From: Chitinivorax sp. PXF-14 | GTDB lineage: Bacteria; Pseudomonadota; Gammaproteobacteria; Burkholderiales; SCOH01 | Length of the DNA stretch: 64,000 nucleotides | NCBI RefSeq assembly: GCF_040812015.1 | Contig: NZ_JBFNXJ010000009.1 | Coordinates: 124,001-188,000 of the forward strand | Direction: 5' to 3' | In this document: positions 33,919 through 42,846 of the stretch, one piece after another | Numbering within the stretch: the first letter of the stretch is position 1 | How the letters are laid out: each line of letters begins with the position of its first letter | The notes under the pieces: model-generated | What the model was told of the DNA's origin: nothing | Databases searched by the model: none | What the model saw: the letters and a program-made list of their open reading frames with translations, nothing else | Program-made: the position numbers and the translations under genes

Positions 33919-35070
33919 ATGTCCGCACTCCCCACGCCATCGGAAGCCGCGCTGTTACATAGCCAACGCCTCGTCGACCACATCCGCCAGCGCATCACGC
34001 ACCAACAGGGATGGCTCTCGTTCGCCGACTACATGGAGGCCGCCCTGTATGCCCCGGGGCTCGGCTACTACAGTGGCGGCAGCGCGAAATTTGGCGGCAC
34101 AGGTGACTTCACCACGGCCCCCGAGATGACGCCTCTGTTCGGCCGCACACTGGCCCGACAACTTGCCCAGGCGTTCGGGCACACCTCACCCAACATCCTC
34201 GAATTCGGCGCCGGCAGCGGCAAACTGGCACGCGACATCCTGCTGGAGCTGGAGCAACTTGGCCAGCTGCCGGAACGCTACTACATACTCGACCTGTCGG
34301 CAGAGCTGTGCGAACGCCAGTGGCAGACCCTGCAACGCGATGCACGGCACCTGCTCACGCATGTCGAATGGCTGGATGCCACCCCCAACGGCTTTACCGG
34401 CATCGTGCTGGGAAACGAAGTGCTCGATGCCATGCCGGCCCATCTGGTGCAATTCGACGGCCAGCGTTGGAGCGAACGTGGCGTGGTCGACCGCGATGGC
34501 ACGCTGGCACTGGAAGACCACCCGATTGAGCCCGGCATGCTGCTGGAGCGCTGCATGGAGCTGAATATCCACACCCCTTACACCACCGAGATCAGCCTCG
34601 CCAATCGCGGCTTCATGGCAACACTGGCCACGCAGCTGCAGCAGGGCCTGATCCTGCTGATCGATTACGGTTTTGGCAAAACCGAGTACTACCACCCGCA
34701 ACGCAACCAGGGCACGTTGATGTGCCACTATCGCCATCATGCCCATGGCGACGCCCTATTCCTGCCAGGCTTGCAGGACATCACCGTCCATGTCGACTTC
34801 AGCGCCGTCACTGACGCAGCCATTGCCGGCGGGCTGGATCTGCTGGGCTACACCACGCAAGCCAGCTTTCTGCTGAATGCCGGCATCACCGAGTTGCTGC
34901 AGGCTTACGACCCCGACGATATTCATACCTACCTGCCACTCGCCAGTGCGACCCAGAAGCTGCTGAGCCCAGCAGAGATGGGAGAGCTGTTCAAGGTCAT
35001 CGCCTTCAGCAAAGGCTTCGACGCCGCACTTCAAGGCTTCGCGACAGGTGATCGAAGCCGCGCCTTGTAG
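33919..35070 (+). CDS. SAM-dependent methyltransferase, MidA/NDUFAF7 (DUF185) family
   Basis: A 383-aa protein. ATG 33919 (MSALPTPSEA) is taken as start; the open frame reaches back to 33712 over the divergent gene. Motifs: GWLSFADYMEAALYAPGLGY, the family hallmark GDFTTAPEMTPLFG, LEFGAGSGKLARDIL (SAM-binding) and LLIDYGFGKTEYYHPQR with the conserved D-Y-G. The mitochondrial member methylates an arginine in complex I subunit NDUFS2; bacterial homologues are uncharacterised but may act on the matching NuoD subunit. Normal length. Confidence 0.93.
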   Translation: MSALPTPSEAALLHSQRLVDHIRQRITHQQGWLSFADYMEAALYAPGLGYYSGGSAKFGGTGDFTTAPEMTPLFGRTLARQLAQAFGHTSPNILEFGAGSGKLARDILLELEQLGQLPERYYILDLSAELCERQWQTLQRDARHLLTHVEWLDATPNGFTGIVLGNEVLDAMPAHLVQFDGQRWSERGVVDRDGTLALEDHPIEPGMLLERCMELNIHTPYTTEISLANRGFMATLATQLQQGLILLIDYGFGKTEYYHPQRNQGTLMCHYRHHAHGDALFLPGLQDITVHVDFSAVTDAAIAGGLDLLGYTTQASFLLNAGITELLQAYDPDDIHTYLPLASATQKLLSPAEMGELFKVIAFSKGFDAALQGFATGDRSRAL

Positions 35071-35096
35071 ACGGCACGAAAAAATCGTGCGGGGGT

Positions 35097-35124
35097 TTGA
35101 CAGCCGGAAGAATATCCGTATAAT
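35097..35124 (+). promoter_or_regulatory. Consensus sigma-70 promoter of the tRNA gene
   Basis: A perfect -35 box TTGACA (35097-35102) and a perfect -10 box TATAAT (35119-35124) are separated by 16 bp, 12 bp ahead of the tRNA 5' end. A GC-rich discriminator (GCGCGG) follows the -10 box, the usual mark of stringent control of stable-RNA genes. Confidence 0.93.
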
Positions 35125-35136
35125 GCGCGGCTCAAC

Positions 35137-35213
<77 letters not shown>

Positions 35214-35224
35214 GTATTAAAAGA

Positions 35225-35260
35225 AACGGGGTTAGCGCAAGCTAACCCCGTTTTCGTTTT
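35225..35260 (+). terminator. Intrinsic terminator of the tRNA gene
   Basis: AACGGGGTTAGC (35225-35236), loop GCAA, GCTAACCCCGTT (35241-35252), then TTCGTTTT. A perfect 12-bp stem with a GNRA tetraloop. Confidence 0.95.
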
Positions 35261-35312
35261 AAGACTCGAGACATCGTCACCACAGGGCCACAGGCACTCA
35301 ATCGAGTCGACC

Positions 35313-36068
35313 TCATTTGACCAAGTTCAGCAGCTCCGACTCCAGCACACCACTGGAGACACACTTAGTCGGAGCACGTGCAAATGCCGCCCCCTGTTTA
35401 GAGGTAAAGATCAACTGGTCACGCACACGGATGGGGGCATCCCCCGCGCTGGTGGCGACCTGCTCTCTGGTAAGACCATAGCGAACCGACACCGAAACGC
35501 CACTGGCTGTGGCGCCCCGTGCAGCGACCGTAATTGTCGCATCAGCCTGCAAGGCTAACTTGCGCTCAACACCATAAGCCCTGCCCTTGAGCATGGCCTG
35601 ATAGCTTTCTCGTGGGCTTGCACCGGAGAAGCGGGTTACCCCGCCGTTTGGTGCGGGCACTTCGATTACGCCACAGTCGACGTATTGCGTGGGATTGGCT
35701 GGCAAGAACTGGAGACTGATCTCCCCCGGCCCACTTTGACGCACTCGGCGATATGCGGGATTTGCCTTCAGGCGCCCCATCAGACGCGGCATCACGACCG
35801 CTGGCGGCTCGTTGAACTGGCCAAACAACTGAAGCGGCCCATGTGCCTGCTGATGTTGAACAGGCGCCGTATAGCTTGGCTTGATCTCGTTCTCCGCTGG
35901 TGCCGTGGGCCCCGGGTGTGCAGGCGGCCCGCTGGTGCATCCCTGAAGCCAGGCAAACGACAACCCCAGGCAGACGACCAGCCCACGCCCGATGATTGGG
36001 CCGCGCACGCTGGCGCACCAATTGCTCGTAGCGCCGGTCGAGATGGCATGCGTCATAAACCTTGTCAT
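35313..36068 (-). CDS. Putative lipoprotein, unknown function
   Basis: A 251-aa protein with a hydrophobic segment GRGLVVCLGLSFAWLQGC ending in a lipobox (LQGC), preceded by an unusually long n-region of about 25 residues, so the true start may be downstream of the ATG at 36068. The mature part has a Pro/Gln-rich stretch (APVQHQQAHGPL) then a folded domain with YVDCGVIEVPAPNGG, RESYQAML, ALQADATITVAARGA and two Cys (YVDCG, TKCVSSG) that could pair. No family recognised. It should be attached to the inner or outer membrane. It lies between the tRNA terminator and hslU. Confidence 0.7.
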   Translation of the reverse strand: MTRFMTHAISTGATSNWCASVRGPIIGRGLVVCLGLSFAWLQGCTSGPPAHPGPTAPAENEIKPSYTAPVQHQQAHGPLQLFGQFNEPPAVVMPRLMGRLKANPAYRRVRQSGPGEISLQFLPANPTQYVDCGVIEVPAPNGGVTRFSGASPRESYQAMLKGRAYGVERKLALQADATITVAARGATASGVSVSVRYGLTREQVATSAGDAPIRVRDQLIFTSKQGAAFARAPTKCVSSGVLESELLNLVK

Positions 36069-36145
36069 GACAACATTCTACTCCGTCCGCCCCGCACCAC
36101 CAGAATTGCTTGGCGGACCCCGCCCTACGTCTGCCGTGTCGGCAT

Positions 36146-37489
36146 TTACAGCACGTAACGTGCCAAATCCTCGCTCTGCGACAATACCCCCAAACGCTCG
36201 TCGACATACCGGGCATCGATGGTCACTTGCCCATTGATATGGCTCCCGGCATCGAACGACACCTGCTCCAGCAACTTTTCGATCACCGTGTAGAGGCGTC
36301 TGGCCCCGATATTCTCCGTCTTCTCATTGACCGCGAATGAAATCTCGGCGAGGCGATGGATCGCGTCCTGCGTAAAATCCAGCTGAATCCCTTCGGTTGC
36401 CAGCAATGCCTCGTACTGCCTAGTCAGGCACGCGTCGGTCCCTGTCAGTATCTGCTCGAAGTCATCGACCGACAGCGAATTCAACTCGACCCGGATCGGG
36501 AATCGCCCCTGCAACTCGGGGATCAGATCGGACGGTTTGGAGAGGTGGAAGGCGCCGCTAGCAATGAACAGAACATGATCCGTCTTGATCATGCCGTACT
36601 TGGTCGAGATCGTGGTGCCCTCGACCAGCGGCAGCAGGTCCCGCTGCACCCCCTGGCGCGAGACATCCGAGCCCTGCGATTCGGAACGGCTGGTGATCTT
36701 GTCGATCTCGTCGAGAAAGACGATGCCGTTCTGCTCCACATTCTGCAGCGCACGTGTTTTGATCTCTTCCTCGTTGACGAGCTTGAGAGCCTCCTCATCC
36801 ATCAACAGCTTCATCGCCTCAGCGATTTTGAGCTTACGCTGTTTCTTCCGCGGGTTGCCCATGTTCTGGAACATGCCCTGGATCTGGCTGGTTAGCTCCT
36901 CCATGCCTGGCGGTGCAAAGATCTCCATGCTCGCCTGCGGCAGCGCCATTTCGATCTCGATCTCTTTATCGTCGAGCTTACCCTCGCGCAGCATCTTGCG
37001 GAATTTCTGACGCGTCGCGCTATCGTCGCCCCCCGTATCGGCGGCCTGGCCATCACCAAAACCGAAGCTGCGCGCGGGCGGCAACAACGCATCGAGCACC
37101 CTTTCCTCTGCCGCATCCTCGGCACGCGGTCGCACCTTGCGAGCCTCGGTTTCGCGGGTCTGCTTGATGGCGATCTCGATCAGGTCGCGGACGATGGAAT
37201 CGACATCACGCCCGACATAACCCACCTCAGTAAACTTGGTGGCCTCAACCTTGATGAACGGGGCATCGGCCAGCTTGGCCAGGCGACGCGCTATCTCGGT
37301 TTTGCCGACCCCTGTCGGGCCGATCATGAGGATGTTCTTCGGGGTAATCTCCTGACGCAGCGGGTCAGCAACCTGCTGACGGCGCCAGCGGTTGCGCAGC
37401 GCAATCGCCACAGCCTTCTTGGCCTCCTGCTGGCCGATAATGTGTTTGTCCAGCTCGTGGACGATTTCCTGGGGTGTCATTTGGGTCAT
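36146..37489 (-). CDS. hslU: HslU, ATPase subunit of the HslVU protease
   Basis: A 447-aa AAA+ unfoldase. Start ATG at 37489 ([20 protein letters not shown]): GGAAAG lies 6 nt upstream, whereas the frame's earlier starts have no site. Walker A is [12 protein letters not shown], Walker [11 protein letters not shown], sensor and arginine residues lie in [14 protein letters not shown], and the pore loop GYVGRD is present. The I-domain carries the Glu/Met-rich insertion. It ends in YVL-type LARYVL, the tail that docks into HslV. It follows hslV by 187 bp in the same direction, a wider gap than usual. Confidence 0.98.
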   Translation of the reverse strand: MTQMTPQEIVHELDKHIIGQQEAKKAVAIALRNRWRRQQVADPLRQEITPKNILMIGPTGVGKTEIARRLAKLADAPFIKVEATKFTEVGYVGRDVDSIVRDLIEIAIKQTRETEARKVRPRAEDAAEERVLDALLPPARSFGFGDGQAADTGGDDSATRQKFRKMLREGKLDDKEIEIEMALPQASMEIFAPPGMEELTSQIQGMFQNMGNPRKKQRKLKIAEAMKLLMDEEALKLVNEEEIKTRALQNVEQNGIVFLDEIDKITSRSESQGSDVSRQGVQRDLLPLVEGTTISTKYGMIKTDHVLFIASGAFHLSKPSDLIPELQGRFPIRVELNSLSVDDFEQILTGTDACLTRQYEALLATEGIQLDFTQDAIHRLAEISFAVNEKTENIGARRLYTVIEKLLEQVSFDAGSHINGQVTIDARYVDERLGVLSQSEDLARYVL

Positions 37490-37676
37490 ATTCATCTTTC
37501 CAAAACAAGCCGGGAATGTCGTCCGGCTGGTTGAACGCCTTGGTGATCGTGTGCCACCGGACTGCACGGAGCCCTCGTAGTCATGGGATCAGCGTCCCGC
37601 GACGGGCCGGCGCATCTACCCATCCGGTGAGAAGCCATGGACGTGACCTCGCCAACAGGGCGAAAACTGAAAGCGC

Positions 37677-38213
37677 CTATTCGAGCGTTTCGATCACGTG
37701 ATTATGGTTGGTGTAAATACAGATATCACCGGCGATGGTCAGCGCTTTTTTGACGATCTCGGCGGGAGGCAGGTCAGTATTTTCGAACAGCGCCCGGGCG
37801 GCAGCCTGGGCAAATGCACCCCCGCTACCAATGGCCGCAATCCCCTGCTCGGGATCGAGGACGTCGCCGTTGCCGGTGATGACCAAGGTGGACTCGCTAT
37901 CCGCTACAATCAGCATCGCCTCGAGCCGGCGCAGCATGCGATCCGTCCGCCAATCCTTGGCGAGCTCGACCGCACTGCGCACCAGATGGCCCTGATGCTT
38001 TTCGAGCTTTGCTTCGAAACGTTCAAACAAGGTAAACGCATCGGCGGTACCGCCGGCAAACCCCGCCAGCACCTTGCCGTGATAGAGGCGGCGCACCTTG
38101 CGTGCGCTGGACTTGATGACGATATTGCCTAGCGTGACTTGGCCGTCGCCGCCCAGCGCGACCAGATTGCCACGACGAACCGAAACGATCGTTGTGCCGT
38201 CAAATTGCTGCAT
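37677..38213 (-). CDS. hslV: HslV, peptidase subunit of the HslVU protease
   Basis: A 178-aa N-terminal-nucleophile threonine peptidase. The six-residue leader MQQFDG is removed to expose Thr7 (TTIVSVRRG). [34 protein letters not shown] and [16 protein letters not shown] are complete. With HslU it forms a cytosolic heat-shock protease that degrades misfolded and short-lived regulators. Length is normal. I do not see an obvious sigma-32 promoter in the 85 bp upstream. Confidence 0.98.
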   Translation of the reverse strand: MQQFDGTTIVSVRRGNLVALGGDGQVTLGNIVIKSSARKVRRLYHGKVLAGFAGGTADAFTLFERFEAKLEKHQGHLVRSAVELAKDWRTDRMLRRLEAMLIVADSESTLVITGNGDVLDPEQGIAAIGSGGAFAQAAARALFENTDLPPAEIVKKALTIAGDICIYTNHNHVIETLE

Positions 38214-38298
38214 GGAAAAATTCCTCGCAAATCACCGCATACTGCGGACAGATTGTAAGGAAATGGGGGGTGGCCGGGCTTTTGCAAGCCCGCAATGC

Positions 38299-39483
38299 TT
38301 ATTTCTTGCGCTTGACCGTCGCGAGATCGGTAATACCCATGATGCGGAACAAAGTGTGGATCAGGATGTTGACCTGATCGAACACCACTGGCTTGCCTGC
38401 AGAGACGATGGGCATCAGCACGTTGAGCAGATTGCCCGCCGAAATGAAGTCGACCCGGGCAAGCCGAGACGCATCGATGACCACACTGTGATGACACTGG
38501 GAATAGTCAGTAATCGCCTGAAGCTGGCCTGCATTCTTGTCGGTAATCGCGCCCTGCAACGACAGTACATCCGTCCGGGCGGGGAGCTCGCTGCCGGCGG
38601 CAGGCTCGTCTTCCGCATCGCTCAAGGTCATCGATGACTGGCTATCGATCGACTCCCACGAGGGGGGTGATACCTCGTAGGTCACCGCGTAATCAACCGC
38701 CAGGTTTTCGAACGCCTCGAGTTGCCCTTGCTGTTGATGGAGCTCCATCAACAGCAGCCAGTAAGGCATTTCTGCGTCGACTTTGCGCATCATCTCAATA
38801 TGGGCGGCCAGCCAGTCCGTCAGGATATTGCCGCCGACCAACTGTAACGGCGACTTGCCCTTGCGGCAAGCCTGCATCGCCAACATCAACAGTTGCGCGG
38901 CCTCAGGCTCCAGTGCCTCGAACTTTCCGAAATCGAGGCGAATCTTGCCGCCACACTTCGCCAGTCCGTTCAGCTCGGCGATACGCGGGCTGTCCACCGC
39001 CACAGGGCCGGCAAAAGCAAAATAATTGCTGCGGGCGGTACTTTGCGGATTCTGTACTGCGGCAGCCTGCGTTTCTTGCCATATGGGTGCGGTGCATTCG
39101 AAGCGCACGACATACTTGATTGCCAGCTCATCGAACAGCGTTCGCGCGCCCGTTTGCTGGTAGAGCTCGAACAAGGACAGCCAGGACTCATCGCCACCAC
39201 TGGCGGCATGGTCGGACAGGTAGGCCTCGAGAAGCTCGATGGCCATGTGCGCCTGTTCGCTGGCAAACAGGATGGCCGCCTCCTCTACCACCGGGTCCAT
39301 CCCTTCGGCGGCCTCGTTCACCTCGATCAGGCCGGTACCCAGGGTATTACTGTCGAGCAAATGGTCTTCTTCGTCCCCTGCTGCCGTTGCCGGCACAGGC
39401 TCCATACCAGCAGGCTGCTTGTAGCTTCGCTCTACAGGCAGTTCATCTGTCTGGTCTTTTTTCTTGAAGAAGGAAAATACCAC
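38299..39483 (-). CDS. STAS-domain protein of unknown function
   Basis: A 394-aa cytosolic protein with a GTG start (39483) and a Lys-rich N-terminus (FSFFKKKDQ). It has an acidic linker, two helical segments of tetratricopeptide-like character (AIELLEAYLSDHA, SWLSLFELYQQTGAR; then YWLLLMELHQQQGQLEAF) and two STAS-like beta-alpha units: FAFAGPVAVDSPRIAELN with CGGKIRLDFGKFEALE, and VLSLQGAITDKNAGQLQA with HSVVIDASRLARVDFISAG. The repeated layout looks like an internal duplication. STAS domains often bind partner proteins such as anti-sigma factors. No partner is visible. Confidence 0.85.
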   Translation of the reverse strand: MVFSFFKKKDQTDELPVERSYKQPAGMEPVPATAAGDEEDHLLDSNTLGTGLIEVNEAAEGMDPVVEEAAILFASEQAHMAIELLEAYLSDHAASGGDESWLSLFELYQQTGARTLFDELAIKYVVRFECTAPIWQETQAAAVQNPQSTARSNYFAFAGPVAVDSPRIAELNGLAKCGGKIRLDFGKFEALEPEAAQLLMLAMQACRKGKSPLQLVGGNILTDWLAAHIEMMRKVDAEMPYWLLLMELHQQQGQLEAFENLAVDYAVTYEVSPPSWESIDSQSSMTLSDAEDEPAAGSELPARTDVLSLQGAITDKNAGQLQAITDYSQCHHSVVIDASRLARVDFISAGNLLNVLMPIVSAGKPVVFDQVNILIHTLFRIMGITDLATVKRKK

Positions 39484-39797
39484 TGCTACTGCTCGCCCCG
39501 AAATTGTTAGGTGATGACCCGCCCGACGATCCGATCAGCACAGCCGAAAGACCGACAAACGGTATTAGCTGCATTGTACGCGATAGTACCTCAGCGGCGA
39601 CAGCCCTAAACACGGGCTGCCGACACGCTTATGCACTCCACCACATCACGCGAACACAAAATATAGAACTATTTTCGGATGAAAGATTCCCCGAGACAGG
39701 GCATGCGTTGAGCTCATTGGGAATAAATCCACCAAAGTAGCGCCGCGAGCAATATCAGAGCACAACGCCAGCCACCACCGGGCACCGGTTTCGCCCA
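39484..39797. other. Gene-free interval, STAS-gene upstream region
   Basis: A stretch of 314 bp with lower GC than the flanks. It should hold the promoter of the STAS gene (minus strand); ATATAGAACTATTTTCGG near 39661-39678 contains an AT-rich -10-like element but no good -35 match. A 78-codon frame at 39504-39740 lacks coding character and a ribosome site. I see no hairpin strong enough to call. Confidence 0.4.
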
Positions 39798-40241
39798 TTA
39801 CCGACAGTTGGCGCAGACACCCTTGACGGTCACCTCGATCTCCTCGGGCAGATACCCCGAGGGCAGATCAATCTTGAGCGCAGGATGCACATCCTCTAGG
39901 CAGAACACCTTGTGGCAGCGCGCACACTTGAAGTGGGCATGATGATGCGGTGCAGACGCGATTTCTGCGTTGAAGCGCCAAACCCGGTCGTCACCTGCAA
40001 TCTTGTGGGCCAAGCGGTATTCGACCAGCCAATCCAGCACGCGATACAAGGTGACACGGTCGAACGGTTGTTCCGCTGTGAGCCCTTCTTCTATTTCGTT
40101 GTGAGACAGGGCAGACGGCGCACCAAGCAACAGGCTCAAGACACGCAAACGCGGCTCGGTCAGGCGCTGGCCGGTCTGACGAATGAGGGATTCCGCCCGA
40201 GCAGAAAACTCAAGGGGATTGATCGACACAGGAGGGAACAT
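39798..40241 (-). CDS. Fur-family metalloregulator (Zur-like)
   Basis: A 147-aa protein with an N-terminal winged helix (TGQRLTEPRLRVLSLLLG, DRVTLYRVLDWLVE) and a C-terminal metal-binding dimerisation domain with HHHAHFKCARCHKVFCLED and a second Cys pair near the end (VCANC). The structural zinc site is the two CxxC motifs. It resembles Zur-type Fur proteins of betaproteobacteria, but Fur, Zur and PerR are not separable by eye. It lies 47 bp downstream of dksA in the same direction. Confidence 0.9.
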   Translation of the reverse strand: MFPPVSINPLEFSARAESLIRQTGQRLTEPRLRVLSLLLGAPSALSHNEIEEGLTAEQPFDRVTLYRVLDWLVEYRLAHKIAGDDRVWRFNAEIASAPHHHAHFKCARCHKVFCLEDVHPALKIDLPSGYLPEEIEVTVKGVCANCR

Positions 40242-40288
40242 GGTGAGCCACCCGCGCCGACAATCGTGAGCGCGGGCGACAAAGGGGA

Positions 40289-40702
40289 TCAGTCTGCGTA
40301 TTGCTTCTTCAAGCGCTCGCGGCGTTCTTGCGCCTCAATGCTCAGTGTTGCGGTCGGACGGGCAACGAGCCGTGCCAAGCCGATTGGCTCGCCCGTATCT
40401 TCACAGTACCCGTAGTCATTGTTTTCGATACGGGTAATTGCCTGCCCGATTTTCTGCAGCAGCTTGCGTTCGCGGTCACGCGTACGTAGTTCGAGCGCGT
40501 ATTCTTCTTCCAGCGTAGCGCGGTCAGCGGGGTCGGGAGTAGCTTCCTGTTCCTGCAAGTGCTGGCTGGTTGCGGTTGCGTTGTTGATCAACTCCTCCTT
40601 CATTTGGAGGAGCTTGCGCTTGAAGAACTCAAGATGCTCGGGCGTCATGTATTCGCCGCTCGTATCATTGAGAATATCTTGTTCTGTCAGCATCTTAGCC
40701 AT
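40289..40702 (-). CDS. dksA: DksA-family RNA polymerase-binding regulator, one-Cys type
   Basis: A 137-aa protein from the ATG at 40702 (MAKMLTEQDILND); ATG 40714 is an alternative. The long coiled coil includes the tip DPADRAT with both acidic residues (D57, D60) that reach the polymerase secondary channel. The globular domain reads GYCEDTGEPIGLARLVARP then TATLSIEAQERRE: only C100 of the four zinc ligands of E. coli DksA remains; T103, S121 and A124 replace the rest. Such variants can work without zinc. It acts with ppGpp in the stringent response. Probably co-transcribed with the Fur-family gene. Confidence 0.95.
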   Translation of the reverse strand: MAKMLTEQDILNDTSGEYMTPEHLEFFKRKLLQMKEELINNATATSQHLQEQEATPDPADRATLEEEYALELRTRDRERKLLQKIGQAITRIENNDYGYCEDTGEPIGLARLVARPTATLSIEAQERRERLKKQYAD

Positions 40703-40908
40703 GGTTTCACGCATCCGGTTATTACTCAATGGCGACGCCTGCGGTTGCGGTATCGCCGCCTGTAGTCGGCGGTCGGAAAGATTAGCCGATGAATCTAGCA
40801 ATGTGCAATAAGTATATGACAGTTGCGGCTGCGGAAAATTTACCTTTCGCAGCCGCATCGCCTCCGCTCGTCGGTTGACTGAACGCTAGGCCCAGCCTGG
40901 ATTACGAC

Positions 40909-41229
40909 CTATTTCTGGCTCAACACCCACTGCACCAGAACCTTCAGATCGGCATCCGGGACGGCTGCATTTGGCGGCATGGGTACCTGCCCCCAGACAC
41001 CAGCGCCACCGGCCTTGACCTTGGCCATCAATTTGGCCTCGGCGCCTTTGTCGCCCTTGTATTTGGCCGCGACATCCTTGTAGGCGGGGCCTACAACTTT
41101 CTTGTCGACGGAGTGACAGGTAAGACAGTTGTACTTCTGCGCCAGCGCTTTCGGATCAGAGGCCGCAAAGGCTTGGCTGGAGGCGGCAAGGACAGTTGCT
41201 GCAAGCAGGAAGGCAACACGGGCTTTCAT
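40909..41229 (-). CDS. Class I cytochrome c (c-551/c5-like)
   Basis: A 106-aa periplasmic electron carrier. The ATG at 41229 follows GGAG. A Sec signal (FLLAATVLAASSQAFA) precedes KALAQKYNCLTCHSVDKKVVGPAY, with haem motif CLTCH, and the axial Met is in VPMPPN. The ending LVQWVLSQK is typical of the family. It needs covalent haem attachment by the ResB/CcsB system encoded 300 bp upstream. A promoter of its own is visible at 41262-41289. Confidence 0.95.
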   Translation of the reverse strand: MKARVAFLLAATVLAASSQAFAASDPKALAQKYNCLTCHSVDKKVVGPAYKDVAAKYKGDKGAEAKLMAKVKAGGAGVWGQVPMPPNAAVPDADLKVLVQWVLSQK

Positions 41230-41261
41230 CTCAACTCCATATGGTGGTTTTGAACAAGGCA

Positions 41262-41289
41262 ATCTTAGCCAACATTGCGGCCGTTGCAA
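41262..41289 (-). promoter_or_regulatory. Predicted promoter of the cytochrome c gene
   Basis: On the minus strand, TTGCAA (41284-41289) and TAAGAT (41262-41267) are separated by 16 bp, 33 bp ahead of the start codon. It lies in the 312-bp interval between the cytochrome gene and ccsB, which otherwise holds only the ccsB terminator. Confidence 0.6.
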
Positions 41290-41493
41290 ACGACAGCATC
41301 TCTTGGCCAAGCACTTTACATCGCAATCGACCGCAAATACAGTCGGGCGCCAGCTCGCACAGGACACCTAAAGCAGCCATCCCGTGCCGGTATTTCGCCC
41401 ATCTGAAGCCGTAGTCCACATTACGTGATCTCGACAATATCCAGCGATCATGGATGGAGTTGTCGCCGCGCCACAGGCAAGCCCATCAAGTCA

Positions 41494-41517
41494 AAAAGGC
41501 CGCTTCCGCGGCCTTTT
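41494..41517. terminator. Bidirectional terminator after ccsB
   Basis: AAAAGGCCGC (41494-41503), loop TTCC, GCGGCCTTTT (41508-41517). On the minus strand the stem is followed by TTTTT-type sequence directly after the ccsB stop. Confidence 0.9.
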
Positions 41518-41541
41518 CATCATCCGGTAATCCAAAGAAGC

Positions 41542-42843
41542 TCAAAGCGTGCCATAGGAGTGCAGGCCAGACAGCCACATATTGACCCCCAGGAAAGCGA
41601 ATGTCGTGACAAACAAGCCGATCACCCCCCACCAGGCCAGCACCGCACCACGCAACCCCTTCACCAAGCGCATGTGCAGCCATGCTGCGTAATTGAGCCA
41701 TACGATCAGTGCCCAGGTTTCCTTTGGATCCCACGACCAGTAACCGCCCCACGCATCAGCCGCCCACATGGCGCCAAGAATTGTCGCAATCGTGAAAAAG
41801 GCAAAACCGATGGCGATAGCCTTGTACATCACCTCTTCGATCAGCGATGGCGCAGGCAGGAAACGCGCCATCCCGCCCCGATTGGCCGCGACGGCCAGGA
41901 GCACGGCAACCGTCAGCGCGGCATTACCCCAATAAATGGAATTCGGCACATGCGGCGCCAGCAGCGTGTGCAACAACACCCCCGCTACACCGAATGACGC
42001 AGCGGCCAGCCAGAATCGTTTCGCATACTGGTTGTCGCCGGCGGCCAGCAGGTACGCGATGCCAAGCATGGCCGAGAGCGAGAACGAACCATAACCGACA
42101 AAGTTTGCCGGCACATGCAACTTCATCCACCACGATTGCAAGGCCGGGATGAGCGGCTGGATTTCGTGCGCCTGGCGGTCGAAGGTATACCACAGCAAGA
42201 AACCCACAGCCGCCGAGATGACCAGCAGCACAAACGCGCCCAACTGGCGAGAGCGGTAGCCGCCTTCATAGTACAGGTACATCAGCGCGGTAATCAGGCA
42301 GAACAGCACAAACACTTCGTACAGATTCGATACCGGAATATGGCCGACGTCGGACCCGATCAGATAACTCTCGTACCAGCGTACCAGCATGCCAGTCAGC
42401 CCCATGACCACCGCGGCCCATGTCAGGCCGGTAGCCGTGCGCCCAGCGAAATCAGAGCGCGTCAGCAGCGCCAGCCAATACGCACCCGTCGCAAGAAAGA
42501 ACAGCGCGCACATCCACATGATGGCCGGCTGGCTGGCAATAAGGAACTTCAGCAGGAAGGCGGTATTCGACTGCGCCAATACCCCGCCATACTGCTGCAT
42601 GGCCAACAGCGCCAGCCCGCCGCACACGGGCAGCAAGAGCCGGATGGGCTTCCAGAACCAGCCGAGGCCACTAAGCCCCGCCACTGCAAGCACCAGGATG
42701 CCCTGCTCGTAGCCATCCATGTACGAGCCGTATCGCACATAGGCCACGCCCGCCGCGAACACCAGGATGGCGGCAAACAGCCAATCGAGCCAACTCAGGC
42801 GGGCGACAAGCCCGGGCTCACGATATTGTTGCGCGAGTTCCAT
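41542..42843 (-). CDS. ccsB: CcsB/CcsA-type cytochrome c synthase subunit
   Basis: A 433-aa polytopic membrane protein of cytochrome c biogenesis System II. It has about eight helices and the tryptophan-rich haem-handling motif AWGGYWSWDPKETWA, with conserved His in LHVPANFVGYGSF and near LLHTLLAPHVPNSIYWG. With ResB it carries haem across the membrane and ligates it to CxxCH motifs. It starts 3 bp after the resB stop, so the two are coupled. Naming differs between genera (CcsA, CcsB, ResC, CcmC-like). Confidence 0.95.
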   Translation of the reverse strand: MELAQQYREPGLVARLSWLDWLFAAILVFAAGVAYVRYGSYMDGYEQGILVLAVAGLSGLGWFWKPIRLLLPVCGGLALLAMQQYGGVLAQSNTAFLLKFLIASQPAIMWMCALFFLATGAYWLALLTRSDFAGRTATGLTWAAVVMGLTGMLVRWYESYLIGSDVGHIPVSNLYEVFVLFCLITALMYLYYEGGYRSRQLGAFVLLVISAAVGFLLWYTFDRQAHEIQPLIPALQSWWMKLHVPANFVGYGSFSLSAMLGIAYLLAAGDNQYAKRFWLAAASFGVAGVLLHTLLAPHVPNSIYWGNAALTVAVLLAVAANRGGMARFLPAPSLIEEVMYKAIAIGFAFFTIATILGAMWAADAWGGYWSWDPKETWALIVWLNYAAWLHMRLVKGLRGAVLAWWGVIGLFVTTFAFLGVNMWLSGLHSYGTL

Positions 42844-42846
42844 TTC

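Noticed and set aside
39504-39740. Plus-strand ORF of 78 codons in the STAS-gene upstream region
   Set aside because: No ribosome site, no coding bias and no recognisable protein pattern.
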